A DNA stretch of 64,000 nucleotides from Palsa-1447 sp964414785 (lineage in GTDB: Bacteria > Verrucomicrobiota > Verrucomicrobiia > Opitutales > Opitutaceae), in NCBI GenBank assembly GCA_964414785.1, contig CAYPXZ010000017.1, positions 11,805-75,804 on the forward strand. Reading direction: 5' to 3'. The notes beneath the pieces are model-generated. The model was not told the origin of the DNA, did not search any database, and saw nothing but the letters and a program-made list of their open reading frames with translations. Shown in pieces: positions 17,288 through 25,290 of this stretch. Both the position numbers and the translations under genes were made by a program. Position 1 is the first letter of the stretch. Each line of letters opens with the position of its first letter.

Positions 17288-17609
17288 TGCGTAGTCCTTT
17301 CAGCCTTTCGGCCAGCTTGGCGCGAGCGCGGGTGAGCGCCACACCGACGTGGTTTTCAGTGAGTCCGGTGATCTCGGAAATCTCCCGGTAGGCGAGNNNN
17401 NNNNNNNNNNNNNNNNNNNNNNNNNNNNNNNNNNNNNNNNNNNNNNNNNNNNNNNNNNNNNNNNNNNNNNNNNNNNNNNNNNNNNNNNNNNNNNNNGAGC
17501 GGGCGATCTTGAGGAGGATTCCCCGGTGTTCATCCATCCACGCCTTGAAGCGCTGGTCGCGATCGGCGTCGGGGTGCATCAGGGGGATTAGATGCCCCAA
17601 TCGCCCCAT
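17274..17609 (-). CDS. ECF RNA polymerase sigma factor, interrupted by an assembly gap
   Basis: Both ends are present and a gap (17397-17496) removes the middle. N-terminal part: DQRFKAWMDEHRGILLKIAR, the start of sigma region 2. C-terminal part: LAYREISEITGLTENHVGVA, then LTRARAKLAERLKGL, a typical region 4 helix-turn-helix. An intact ECF factor has roughly 110 residues between these points but the gap allows only about 33, so the true missing sequence is longer than 100 bases. Start uncertain: ATG at 17609 or 17579 (MHPDADRDQ). Overlaps the membrane partner by 14 bases. Confidence 0.8.
   Translation of the reverse strand: MGRLGHLIPLMHPDADRDQRFKAWMDEHRGILLKIARXXXXXXXXXXXXXXXXXXXXXXXXXXXXXXXXXXLAYREISEITGLTENHVGVALTRARAKLAERLKGLRNELG
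17397..17496. other. Assembly gap (100 N) inside the sigma-factor gene
   Basis: The edges do not overlap. Judged by the missing part of the sigma factor the real gap should be nearer 300 bases than 100. Confidence 0.85.
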
Positions 17610-17755
17610 CCTTACACGCTTTTTGGAGGAGGCTTCTCGGAGGGATGGCGAAGGCCGCCGCAGGCCGGAGCGGAACAACCGCGCCTTATATTAACATTAT
17701 TTTGGGATTAAATAACTGGAAACACCCTTGCACCTGGATATTTATTGTGGCCGCA

Positions 17756-18316
17756 GTGGCGCAGCGCTCCTCACGATTCCTGCTCGCTCTCGCCGCACTC
17801 TTTGCGACGCAGGCCGCCGCAGTCGCGTCGGACGGGGCGCCGCAGTCCTCCGGCGAGATATCGGCGATGATCAAGGCGGGGCTTCCCGTGTTCGAGTCAA
17901 AGCCCGAGGACCTGAAGGTGGATAAGTCGGCATTGGCCGAGAAGCCGAAGGCGCTCGCGGAATTCGCGCCGCCCTCCGGGGTGGTCCGGATGAGCCCGTA
18001 CGTCATGCGCGAGAAGAAGCCGCTGACCGATGATGTCATCCTCAACAGCAAGGGGGTGACCTTCGAGGCCATGGACAAGTACCTGGGGAGCACGGACGGA
18101 TGGGACCGGGGCTTCCTGAACGCCTACACCCTGCCGGAACTCTGGAGCAAGGTGCCTCTCCTCGGTATGATTCCCTTTGCGGGGCCGCCCGGCACCGTCA
18201 CGAACGAGGAGAGGGCCCTTCGCCTGTACCGCGCCGACAGGAGGGCGGAGCTCCTCAAGGAGCAGGCGGACTTTGTCGCATTCGGGAAGACCGAGGCCGT
18301 TTCGGCGGGAAAGTGA
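17756..18316 (+). CDS. Secreted protein of unknown function
   Basis: About 186 residues from a GTG start at 17756, giving a signal peptide (MAQRSSRFLLALAALFATQAAA). The same frame is open further upstream, but that reading puts extra residues before the signal. The mature part (QSSGEISAMIKAGLPVFESK, then RMSPYVMREKKPLTDDVILN, GVTFEAMDKYLGSTDGWDRGFLN) matches nothing I know. It lies 66 bases before the acid phosphatase gene on the same strand and may be co-expressed with it. Divergent from the sigma-factor gene. Confidence 0.55.
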   Translation: MAQRSSRFLLALAALFATQAAAVASDGAPQSSGEISAMIKAGLPVFESKPEDLKVDKSALAEKPKALAEFAPPSGVVRMSPYVMREKKPLTDDVILNSKGVTFEAMDKYLGSTDGWDRGFLNAYTLPELWSKVPLLGMIPFAGPPGTVTNEERALRLYRADRRAELLKEQADFVAFGKTEAVSAGK

Positions 18317-18382
18317 CTTGGGGGCGGGCCGCCCGAGATTCTTCTTGGCCAGCGGGGACGAAACCCACCAGCGTAGGAGCCC

Positions 18383-19093
18383 ATGAGCCCGTTTCTTCGC
18401 GCCGCCGCCCTGGGTCTGGTCCTCGTGTTTCCGCTGGCCCAGGCCGGCCGTGCGGAGGCCCCCCCCTACCTCGCGCCCGGCGCAATCGACCCGGCCAAGG
18501 TGCTCCCGCCGCCGCCCGCCGCGGGCTCCCGCGAGGCGCAGGCCGACCTCCTCGCCGTCCTGCAGGCCCAGGCGTGGCGCACGCCGGCCGAGGTCGCCTG
18601 GGCCCAGTTCGTCGCAAAGGACTTCTTCGACACGTATGACATGGGAATCCTGGGGCCCTGGTACACCGAGCACGACTATCCCCTGACCTACGCGCTGCAG
18701 AGGCAGATTAGCTCCGAGGACGAGGCGGTGTCAAACGCCGCGAAGAAGCTCTTCCAGAGGGACCGGCCCTTCAGGGCGGATGCTCGGGTGCACCCGTGCG
18801 TGTCCCTTCCAAAGAGCGGATCGTACCCGAGCAACCACGCCTTTGGCGCCTACGTCTGGGCGGCGCTCCTCTCCCAGGTCTTCCCCGAGCACGCCGCCGA
18901 CCTTGCGGCCCAGGCCGACAGGATCGCCTGGGGACGGGTCATCGGGGGCGTCCACTTCCCGAGCGACACCGTCGCCGCCAAGCTTCTCGCAGAGGCCTTC
19001 ATGAAGCGGCTCATGGAGAACCCCGATTTCCAAAAAGCCCTCGACCGATGCCGGGAGGAGGCCGCGAAGGTCCAAGTTAAGAAGGCAGCTTAG
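18383..19093 (+). CDS. Class A acid phosphatase (PAP2 family), periplasmic
   Basis: 236 residues with a signal peptide (AAALGLVLVFPLAQAGRA). The three-part phosphatase motif KX6RP / PSGH / SRX5HX3D is represented by KKLFQRDRPF, GSYPSNHAF and GRVIGGVHFPSD. All catalytic Lys, Arg, His and Asp positions are kept, but PSGH is PSNH and the SR of motif 3 is GR. Cuts phosphate from many monoesters outside the cytoplasm. An earlier region (residues 60-90, FVAKDFFDTYDMG) is typical of the PhoN group. Preceded by the secreted unknown. Confidence 0.85.
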   Translation: MSPFLRAAALGLVLVFPLAQAGRAEAPPYLAPGAIDPAKVLPPPPAAGSREAQADLLAVLQAQAWRTPAEVAWAQFVAKDFFDTYDMGILGPWYTEHDYPLTYALQRQISSEDEAVSNAAKKLFQRDRPFRADARVHPCVSLPKSGSYPSNHAFGAYVWAALLSQVFPEHAADLAAQADRIAWGRVIGGVHFPSDTVAAKLLAEAFMKRLMENPDFQKALDRCREEAAKVQVKKAA

Positions 19094-19128
19094 CGTCCGC
19101 CAGGTTCTCGGAGGGCCTGACATTTATT

Positions 19129-19148
19129 TGGTATTACCCATGATACCA
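19129..19148 (+). promoter_or_regulatory. Likely operator of the PIN/antitoxin module
   Basis: Inverted repeat TGGTAT-N8-ATACCA overlapping the toxin start codon, a typical place for autoregulation by a ribbon-helix-helix antitoxin. The sequence here is AT-rich against its surroundings. Confidence 0.4.
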
Positions 19149-19563
19149 TGATGCGGGTTGTTTTTGACACCTGCATACTCTATTCGGCGTTGCGTTCATC
19201 GATGGGCGCATCGCACCGAATAGTAAAATCGCTACCGAATCCAAATTTCGCCTCTTAATCTCAACGCCCGTCTTCTTCGAATATGAGGAGGTATTGCGTC
19301 GCCCAAAACAGTTTCCCCACCTTAACGCGCAAGACATTGATGACTTTTTAGATTATTTCGCTTCGGCATGTGAGCACGTCCATATCAACTTTCTATGGCG
19401 CCCACAGCTCCAGGATCCGTACGACGATCTGATTCTGGAGCTGGCGGTTTCAGGTCGCGCAGATGCAATCGTAACATTTAATCGGCGTGATTTTGTTGGA
19501 AGCGAACAATTCGGCATTCGAGTAATTAGTCCCAAAGAATTAATTGAAAAGACAACCCTATGA
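19148..19563 (+). pseudogene. PIN-domain toxin (COG1569-like), broken by a one-base deletion
   Basis: Reads MMRVVFDTCILYSALRSSMG, goes out of frame at about 19237 and hits a stop soon after. It continues in another frame as ESKFRLLISTPVFFEYEEV and runs to the end (IRVISPKELIEKTTL). Adding one G to the CCG at 19235-19237 would give a full PIN protein of about 138 residues with all four acidic residues (VVFDT, EYEEV, DPYDD, NRRDF). So this is a broken toxin, or a sequencing error in one base. The intact antitoxin starts inside its final codons (ATGA overlap). Endoribonuclease family; the frame-shifted product would be inert. Confidence 0.8.
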
Positions 19564-19796
19564 GCACTCTGAGCCTCAGACTTCCCAACTCCATCCATCG
19601 GCACGCCAAACGCCTTGCGGAGACCGAAGGTATTTCCGTCAATCAACTGATTAGCACCGCGGTTGCTGAGAAGCTCTCAGCTATAGACACTGAACGTTAC
19701 CTTTCGGAACGAGCAGCCCGCGCAAGCGCCGCGAAATTTCGCAGAGTCATCTCAAAGGTGCCAAAAGTTGGGGCTGATCCGGGCGATGAACTTTAA
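19560..19796 (+). CDS. HicB/CopG-type ribbon-helix-helix antitoxin
   Basis: 78 residues, MSTLSLRLPNSIHRHAKRLAETEGISVNQLISTAVAEKLS: an N-terminal strand followed by two helices, typical of ribbon-helix-helix antitoxins that pair with COG1569 PIN toxins. ATGA overlap with the toxin. It is intact although its toxin is frameshifted. AT-richer than its neighbours. The 130 bases after it hold no gene. Confidence 0.8.
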   Translation: MSTLSLRLPNSIHRHAKRLAETEGISVNQLISTAVAEKLSAIDTERYLSERAARASAAKFRRVISKVPKVGADPGDEL

Positions 19797-19925
19797 TGTG
19801 TCTGCGCAACTTAAAGAACCGACGTTTAAGTCTATCTCGCCCGCTGCGCGTGCCGGAATCGCGCCGTCAGCTACCGTGAATCGTTAGGGTGCTCCCCTGC
19901 CCTTCTTGCCTCACCAACTGAGGGC

Positions 19926-22376
19926 TTGGCGCAACGGGCCGGTCCTGTAGGATGGCATCCCCTGAAAACCCCGGTCATTGCCACCCTAGGGTTCATCGCG
20001 GCCGCGCTCGCGGCGCAGAGCCCGCAACTGAGTGCAGCGGAAAAGCCGCCCCTGGACCTGGTCCATGAGGCGTGGCCCTCCGAATGGATCACGTGCCCGG
20101 GCGCCGTCGCCCGCAACCCCGGGGTCTACCATTTCAGGAAGACGCTCGCGCTGCGCGCCGGCGCGGCGCACTACGTGATCCGCGTCTCCGCCGACAACCG
20201 GTTCACCCTCTTCGTGAACGGCACCCGCGTCGGCGACGGCCCCTCGCGCGGGGATCTCGACCACTGGCGGTACGAGACCTACGACATCGCGGGGTTCCTC
20301 AAGCCGGGCGCCAACACGATCGCCGCGACCGTCTGGAACTACGGCGCCCTGGCTCCGACGGCCCAGATGAGCGACCAGACCGGGTTCCTCGTGCAGGGCG
20401 AGACGCTCCTCGAATCCGAGGCCGACACGAACCCGACGTGGGAGGCCCGCGAGGAGCCGGCCCAGGGGTTCCTCGCCATCAATCCCGCAGACCTGCCGAA
20501 CTACTACGCCGCGAGCCCCGGGGAATTCCTGGACGGGGAGCGCTACGACTGGGGCTGGCAGGGCTCCACCTCGGGCTGGAGGCAGGCGATCACCGTAGGC
20601 ACGGGAGAACCCGGCCGGTACCCGAAGGCGACCCCCGCCGGGACGGGATCCGGCGTCAACCGCTGGTTCCTCGTGAAGGACCCTCTTCCGCCCATGGAGT
20701 ACACCGAGATCCCGGTCGGCACGGTGGTCCGAGTGGAGGGGCTGGCGGGCCTTTCGGGCCTTCCCGCAACCATTCCCGCGCACACCCTCGCAAAGATCCT
20801 CTTTGACCGGGGCACCATGGCGACGGCGTATCCGGAGCTGCTGCTAAGCGGCGGCAAGGGCGCCTCCCTGCGGGTGACGTACGCCGAGGCGCTCGTCGAC
20901 TCCAAGGGACAGAAGGGGAACAGGAACGAGGTCGCGAACCGCAGGATCCTCGGGCTCACCGACACGCTCTCGGTCGACGGCGGGAAGGGCCGCCGGTGGG
21001 AGCCCCTCTACTGGCGCACGTGGCGCTACCTCCAGGTCGAGGTCCAGACGAACGGCGAGGCGCTCGCCGTCGAGTCGCTGCGGGCGCACTTCACCGCCTA
21101 CCCCTTCAGGGAGCGCGCCTCGGTCAGCGCGAGCGACCCGGCCATCGCGAGGATCTGGGACATCGGCACAAGGACCGCGCGGCTCAACGCGCACGAGACC
21201 TACATGGACTGCCCCTATTGGGAGCAGCTCCAGTACATCGGCGACACGCGCATCCAGGCGCTCATCTCCTACGTGGAGTTCGGCGACGACCGGCTCGCCC
21301 GCCAGGCGCTCGACGCGTACGACCAGTCCCGCATCTCCGAGGGCCTGACGCAGAGCCGCTACCCGAGCGCGCTCAACCAGGTGATCCCCACCTTCTCGCT
21401 CTACTGGATCGGGATGATCCACGACTACTGGATGTACCGGCCCGACAGCGGGCCCCTGCCCGACTGGGTGGCCCACACGAGGTCCGTCATCGACTGGTAT
21501 GCGCGCCACCAGAGGAAGGACGGGCTCTTCGGGATCATGCCCTGGTGGAACTTCGGGGACTGGACCCGCGACTTCGACTTCGGCGTCCCGCCCCAGGACA
21601 AGGACGGCGGGTCCGCGCTCCTCTCGCTCAACTACATGGCGGCCCTAGGCGACGCGGCGGACCTTGAGGCGTATGTGCGCAACCCGGGCCTTGCGCTCGC
21701 CTACCGCGCGCGGGCGAAGGCGATCGGCGAGGCGGTCTTTCGCGTGTGCTGGGACAAGGAGCGGGGGCTCCTGGCCGACACGCCCGCGCACACCCACTTT
21801 AGCGAGCAGACGAACGCGATGGGGGTCCTTCTCGACGTCGTCCCGAAGGACTACCAGGCGAGTGTCATGGGTTCCGTCATGGACCACCGGGCCGGGGGCG
21901 GCCCCCTTCCCTCCCCGGGGGAGTTCTCCCCAGCGAGCATCTACTTCCGATTCTACGTGGCCCGCGCGCTCGACCACGCCGGGCTCTCCGACGCGTACCT
22001 CGGCACCCTGGGGCCCTGGCGCGGCATGCTCGACCTGGGGCTAACAACCTGGGCCGAGACGGCCGAGCCCACGCGATCGGACGACCACGCCTGGAGCGCC
22101 CACCCGAACTTCGACCTCCTGACGCTTGTCGCGGGCATCAAGCCCTCGGCGCCGGGCTTCAGGGCCGTGTCGGTCGCGCCGCACCTGGGCACGCTTACGG
22201 AGCTAAAGGCGACGATGGCGCATCCCTACGGGGACGTGACCGCCCACTACTGGCAGGGCCCGGGGGTCTGGAATTTCGACATCACGCTCCCGCCGGGGCT
22301 TTCAGGGTCCTTCCGGTGGGCCGGGGACACGGCGCCCCTCGAGGAGGGGCCGAACCACCTTCAGTTCAAGCGCTGA
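19926..22376 (+). CDS. Alpha-L-rhamnosidase (GH78), secreted
   Basis: 816 residues with a TTG start and a signal peptide (TLGFIAAALAAQSPQLSA). A CTG at 19962 is an alternative. N-terminal beta domains (residues about 60-140, VSADNRFTLFVNGTRVG) precede the (alpha/alpha)6 barrel. The barrel has the GH78 catalytic cluster DCPYWEQLQYIGDTR, with D, E and D in the same spacing as D567, E572 and D579 of the characterised BsRhaB, and a later TWAETAEPTRSDDHAWSAHP with the second catalytic glutamate. Removes terminal rhamnose from pectin- or glycoside-type polymers. Its end overlaps the convergent ndk gene by 11 bases. The 129 bases before it hold no gene. Confidence 0.85.
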   Translation: MAQRAGPVGWHPLKTPVIATLGFIAAALAAQSPQLSAAEKPPLDLVHEAWPSEWITCPGAVARNPGVYHFRKTLALRAGAAHYVIRVSADNRFTLFVNGTRVGDGPSRGDLDHWRYETYDIAGFLKPGANTIAATVWNYGALAPTAQMSDQTGFLVQGETLLESEADTNPTWEAREEPAQGFLAINPADLPNYYAASPGEFLDGERYDWGWQGSTSGWRQAITVGTGEPGRYPKATPAGTGSGVNRWFLVKDPLPPMEYTEIPVGTVVRVEGLAGLSGLPATIPAHTLAKILFDRGTMATAYPELLLSGGKGASLRVTYAEALVDSKGQKGNRNEVANRRILGLTDTLSVDGGKGRRWEPLYWRTWRYLQVEVQTNGEALAVESLRAHFTAYPFRERASVSASDPAIARIWDIGTRTARLNAHETYMDCPYWEQLQYIGDTRIQALISYVEFGDDRLARQALDAYDQSRISEGLTQSRYPSALNQVIPTFSLYWIGMIHDYWMYRPDSGPLPDWVAHTRSVIDWYARHQRKDGLFGIMPWWNFGDWTRDFDFGVPPQDKDGGSALLSLNYMAALGDAADLEAYVRNPGLALAYRARAKAIGEAVFRVCWDKERGLLADTPAHTHFSEQTNAMGVLLDVVPKDYQASVMGSVMDHRAGGGPLPSPGEFSPASIYFRFYVARALDHAGLSDAYLGTLGPWRGMLDLGLTTWAETAEPTRSDDHAWSAHPNFDLLTLVAGIKPSAPGFRAVSVAPHLGTLTELKATMAHPYGDVTAHYWQGPGVWNFDITLPPGLSGSFRWAGDTAPLEEGPNHLQFKR

Positions 22377-22785
22377 AGATCTCGCCGGGCTGGAAGAAGC
22401 GAGCGAGCTCGATCTTCGCGTTCGCGACGCTGTCGGAGGCGTGGACGACGTTTCGCATCATCTCCGTTCCGAAGTCGCCGCGGATAGTCCCCTTGGCCGC
22501 CCTGCGCGAATCCGTGGGCCCGAGCAGGTCCCTGACGCGGCTGACGACCGACTGTCCCTGGAGCGCCATGACGACGACAGGCCGCGAGCTCATGAACTTC
22601 TCGATCTCCGGGTAGAAGGGCATGTCCGCCACGTGGGCGTAGTGCTCGCGCAGGATCGCCGGCGTCAGCTGCGTCATCTTGCACGCCACGATTGAGAACC
22701 CCGCCTTTTCGAAGCGATCGAGCACGTTGCCCACGTGGTGCTTCTCCATGCAGTCAGGCTTAAAGATGATCAGGGTCTTCTCCAT
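22366..22785 (-). CDS. ndk: Nucleoside diphosphate kinase
   Basis: 139 residues, usual length. MEKTLIIFKPDCMEKHHVGNV start, substrate-loop YPEIEKFMSSRPVVVMALQG, and the active site NVVHASDS with the phosphorylated histidine. It balances NTP and dNTP pools by a ping-pong transfer. Single gene; 3' end overlaps the rhamnosidase gene by 11 bases head-on. Nothing unusual otherwise. Confidence 0.97.
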   Translation of the reverse strand: MEKTLIIFKPDCMEKHHVGNVLDRFEKAGFSIVACKMTQLTPAILREHYAHVADMPFYPEIEKFMSSRPVVVMALQGQSVVSRVRDLLGPTDSRRAAKGTIRGDFGTEMMRNVVHASDSVANAKIELARFFQPGEIFSA

Positions 22786-22839
22786 AGGAAGGGAAGACCA
22801 TAGGGAAGCCCCCGTCGATGGAAAGCACGTTTTTGGCCG

Positions 22840-23763
22840 TCAGGCCTCGTTCTTCTCCAAGGCAAGCGCCTGGTACAGAGCATCCTCCAGATTCGGGTAC
22901 CGGAAGGGGTAGCCCGAGCGCACGAGCTTGACCGGGACGACGTGCGCGCTCGCAAGGAGCGCCTCGTCCGCCATCTTCCCGAAAAGGAGCCTGAGGGCGA
23001 CGCGCGGGATCGGCATCGGCAGCTGGTGGCCGTAGATGCGGCCCAGGGCGCGCGTGAATCCCGCGTTCATGACCGAGGTCGGCGAGGCGACGTTCACCGG
23101 CCCGGAAAGCTCGGGCCTAGTGAGCGCGAAGCGGATGGCGCCCACCGCGTCCTCAAGCTCGATCCAGCTCATCCACTGGCGGCCCGTGCCTAGCGAGCAG
23201 CCGAGCCCCGCCTTGTAGTAGGGGACGACCCGGTGCAGGAACCCGCCCTGCCCCGAGAGGACGACGCCAAACCTAAGGCACACGACGCGGGCGCCGGACT
23301 CGGCCGCGGTCAGGGCGGCGCCCTCCCAGTCGCGGCACAGGTCCGCGAGGAAGCCGTTGCCCGGCCCGCTCGACTCGGTGAGCTCCAGGTTGCCGCGGTC
23401 GCCGTAGATGCCGGTGGCCGACGCGCTCACGAAGACTCCGGGCCGCTTGGAGGATCCGCCGGAGGCGGTGTCGAAGATCTTCGCCAGGGTCTGGGTCGTG
23501 TCGATCCGGCTGCTGCGGATTTCGTTCCTGCGCTTGGCGGTCCAGCGCGAGGCCCCCAGGTCCGCGCCGCAGAGGTTGATGACCGCGTCCGCCTGGCGGC
23601 AGGCATCGAGCGGCGCCTCGCCCGCCGTCGGGTACCAGGACAGCTCGTCCTGCGCCGCGTCGGCGCGCCTGACCATCCGGATGACCTCGTGCCCGTCCGC
23701 CCGAAGCGCCGACGCGACCGCGCGGCCGATCAACCCAGAAGCTCCGGCAATGAGGATCTTCAT
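22840..23763 (-). CDS. TIGR01777 family NAD-dependent epimerase-like protein
   Basis: 307 residues from MKILIAGASGLIGRAVASAL at 23763, the Rossmann start (GxxGxxG). Contains NLCGADLGASRWTAKRRNEIRSSRI and FVSASATGIYGDRG, and GGFLHRVVPYYKAGLGCSLGTGRQWMSWI, all typical of the TIGR01777 (SulA/YfcH-like) group. The C-terminal DUF1731-type segment (NVASPTSVMNAGFTRALGRI) is present. Role unknown; several are adjacent to cell-division or photolyase genes. It ends the leftward series after phr. Confidence 0.9.
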   Translation of the reverse strand: MKILIAGASGLIGRAVASALRADGHEVIRMVRRADAAQDELSWYPTAGEAPLDACRQADAVINLCGADLGASRWTAKRRNEIRSSRIDTTQTLAKIFDTASGGSSKRPGVFVSASATGIYGDRGNLELTESSGPGNGFLADLCRDWEGAALTAAESGARVVCLRFGVVLSGQGGFLHRVVPYYKAGLGCSLGTGRQWMSWIELEDAVGAIRFALTRPELSGPVNVASPTSVMNAGFTRALGRIYGHQLPMPIPRVALRLLFGKMADEALLASAHVVPVKLVRSGYPFRYPNLEDALYQALALEKNEA

Positions 23764-23829
23764 GCCGCAGGTCGTGCCGTCATTTGGCCCATGGGCCAAT
23801 CCCAATTGAGCCCCGAAATAGGGCAAGCG

Positions 23830-25290
23830 TCATCCGTGGGGGTTTCCACGTAGGGCGCCGTAGGCCCGAAGGGCGGCCGCCCGCGCGGTCGCGTGGTCGA
23901 CCATGGGCCGGGGATACGTGTCCCCGAGCCTCACCCCGGCCGCCGCCAGCACGGGTGCGGGCGCCTGCCAGGGCGCCTGGAGGAACTCGTCCGGCACCGC
24001 CGCAAGCTCCGGGAGCCACCGGCGCACGTAGGAGCCCTGAGGGTCAAACCGCTCGCCCTGGCGCACCGGGGCAAAGATCCGGAAGTACGGGGCCGCGTCC
24101 GCGCCGCAGCCCGCGCTCCACTGCCACCCGAGGGTGTTGTTCGCCAAGTCGGCGTCGACAAGCGTGTTCCAGAACCACCTGGCCCCATGGATCCATGGGA
24201 GGCGCAGGTGCTTGACGAGGAAGGAGGCGGCCACCATGCGGACCCGGTTGTGCATCCAGCCGGTCTTCCAGAGCTGCCTCATCCCCGCGTCGACGATCGG
24301 ATAGCCCGTGAGCCCGCGCTGCCAGGCCCGGAGAATCCTGTCAGCCGGGTCCGTGGCCCAGGGAAACCTCGCAAAGCCGGGGCGAAGGGGCTCCTCGGGC
24401 GTCCGCGGAAAATGAACGAGCAGGTGCTGCGCGAACTCCCTCCATCCGATCTCGCGCAGGAACGCCCCTGCCCCTTCGCTGGGCGGGAACGCCCCCGAGT
24501 CCGCCGAAAGCGCCTTGACCGCGGCCCAGACCTGCCGCGGGCCGACCTCCCCGAAATGCAGCCACGGCGAAAGCATCGAGGTCTGGTCGACGGCCGGGCT
24601 GTCGCGGCCCCCGGCGTACGAGGCGAGTGCGCCCGACACGAAGCGCCTGAGCCGGCGCGCCCCCTCCTTCTCGCCCGGCTTCCACGCCCGCGCGAGGCCC
24701 TCGGTCCAATCCCCTTTGGGGAGAAGCCCAAGGTCCGACACCCTGAGCGACCGGGGCCAAACGGGAACACGGACAGAGAAGGCGTTCCTCCCGAGCACGA
24801 CCGGGGGATCCACCGGCAATTGGACGCAGTGCCTCCAGAAGGGCGTGAAGACCTGGAAGGGGCCGCCCTGCCGGTTAGCCACGCGCTCGGGTTCGAAGAG
24901 GAGGGCGCTGTTGAAGGCGCGCGCCTCGATGCCCCTGGCCGCAAGCGACGCCTCGACCGCCCGGTCGCGAGCCCGCGCGGCCGGCTCGGTGCGCCGGTTC
25001 CAATACACGGCGCCGGCGCCCGTTTCCCCTGCGAGCCTGCGGAGGACCCGCGACGACTCGCCCCGGGCGACCACAAGGCGGGTGCCCTTCTCGCGCAGCG
25101 ACCTGTCAAGGCACAGGAGCGAATGGTGGAGCCACCAGCGGGATGCCTCCCCGGGCGCCCAGGCTCCCTCACCCTCCTCGTCCCAGATGAAGGCGACCAC
25201 GACCGGGCCCCCGCGAAGGGCCGCCGCCGAGAGGGCCGCGTTGTCGCGAAGGCGCAGGTCCTGCCTGAGCCACACTATCGCAGGGGTCAC
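23830..25290 (-). CDS. phr: Deoxyribodipyrimidine photolyase (cryptochrome/photolyase family)
   Basis: 486 residues from a GTG start (VTPAIVWLRQDLRLRDNAAL) that overlaps the stop of glgA in GTGA. N-terminal antenna-binding domain, then the FAD domain with TGYPIVDAGMRQLWKTGWMHN and NNTLGWQWSAGCGADAAPYF, DPQGSYVRRWLPEL: complete photolyase signatures including the tryptophan electron chain. Repairs cyclobutane pyrimidine dimers in DNA using light. Class I CPD photolyase is most likely. The overlap with glgA means coupled translation. Confidence 0.92.
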   Translation of the reverse strand: MTPAIVWLRQDLRLRDNAALSAAALRGGPVVVAFIWDEEGEGAWAPGEASRWWLHHSLLCLDRSLREKGTRLVVARGESSRVLRRLAGETGAGAVYWNRRTEPAARARDRAVEASLAARGIEARAFNSALLFEPERVANRQGGPFQVFTPFWRHCVQLPVDPPVVLGRNAFSVRVPVWPRSLRVSDLGLLPKGDWTEGLARAWKPGEKEGARRLRRFVSGALASYAGGRDSPAVDQTSMLSPWLHFGEVGPRQVWAAVKALSADSGAFPPSEGAGAFLREIGWREFAQHLLVHFPRTPEEPLRPGFARFPWATDPADRILRAWQRGLTGYPIVDAGMRQLWKTGWMHNRVRMVAASFLVKHLRLPWIHGARWFWNTLVDADLANNTLGWQWSAGCGADAAPYFRIFAPVRQGERFDPQGSYVRRWLPELAAVPDEFLQAPWQAPAPVLAAAGVRLGDTYPRPMVDHATARAAALRAYGALRGNPHG

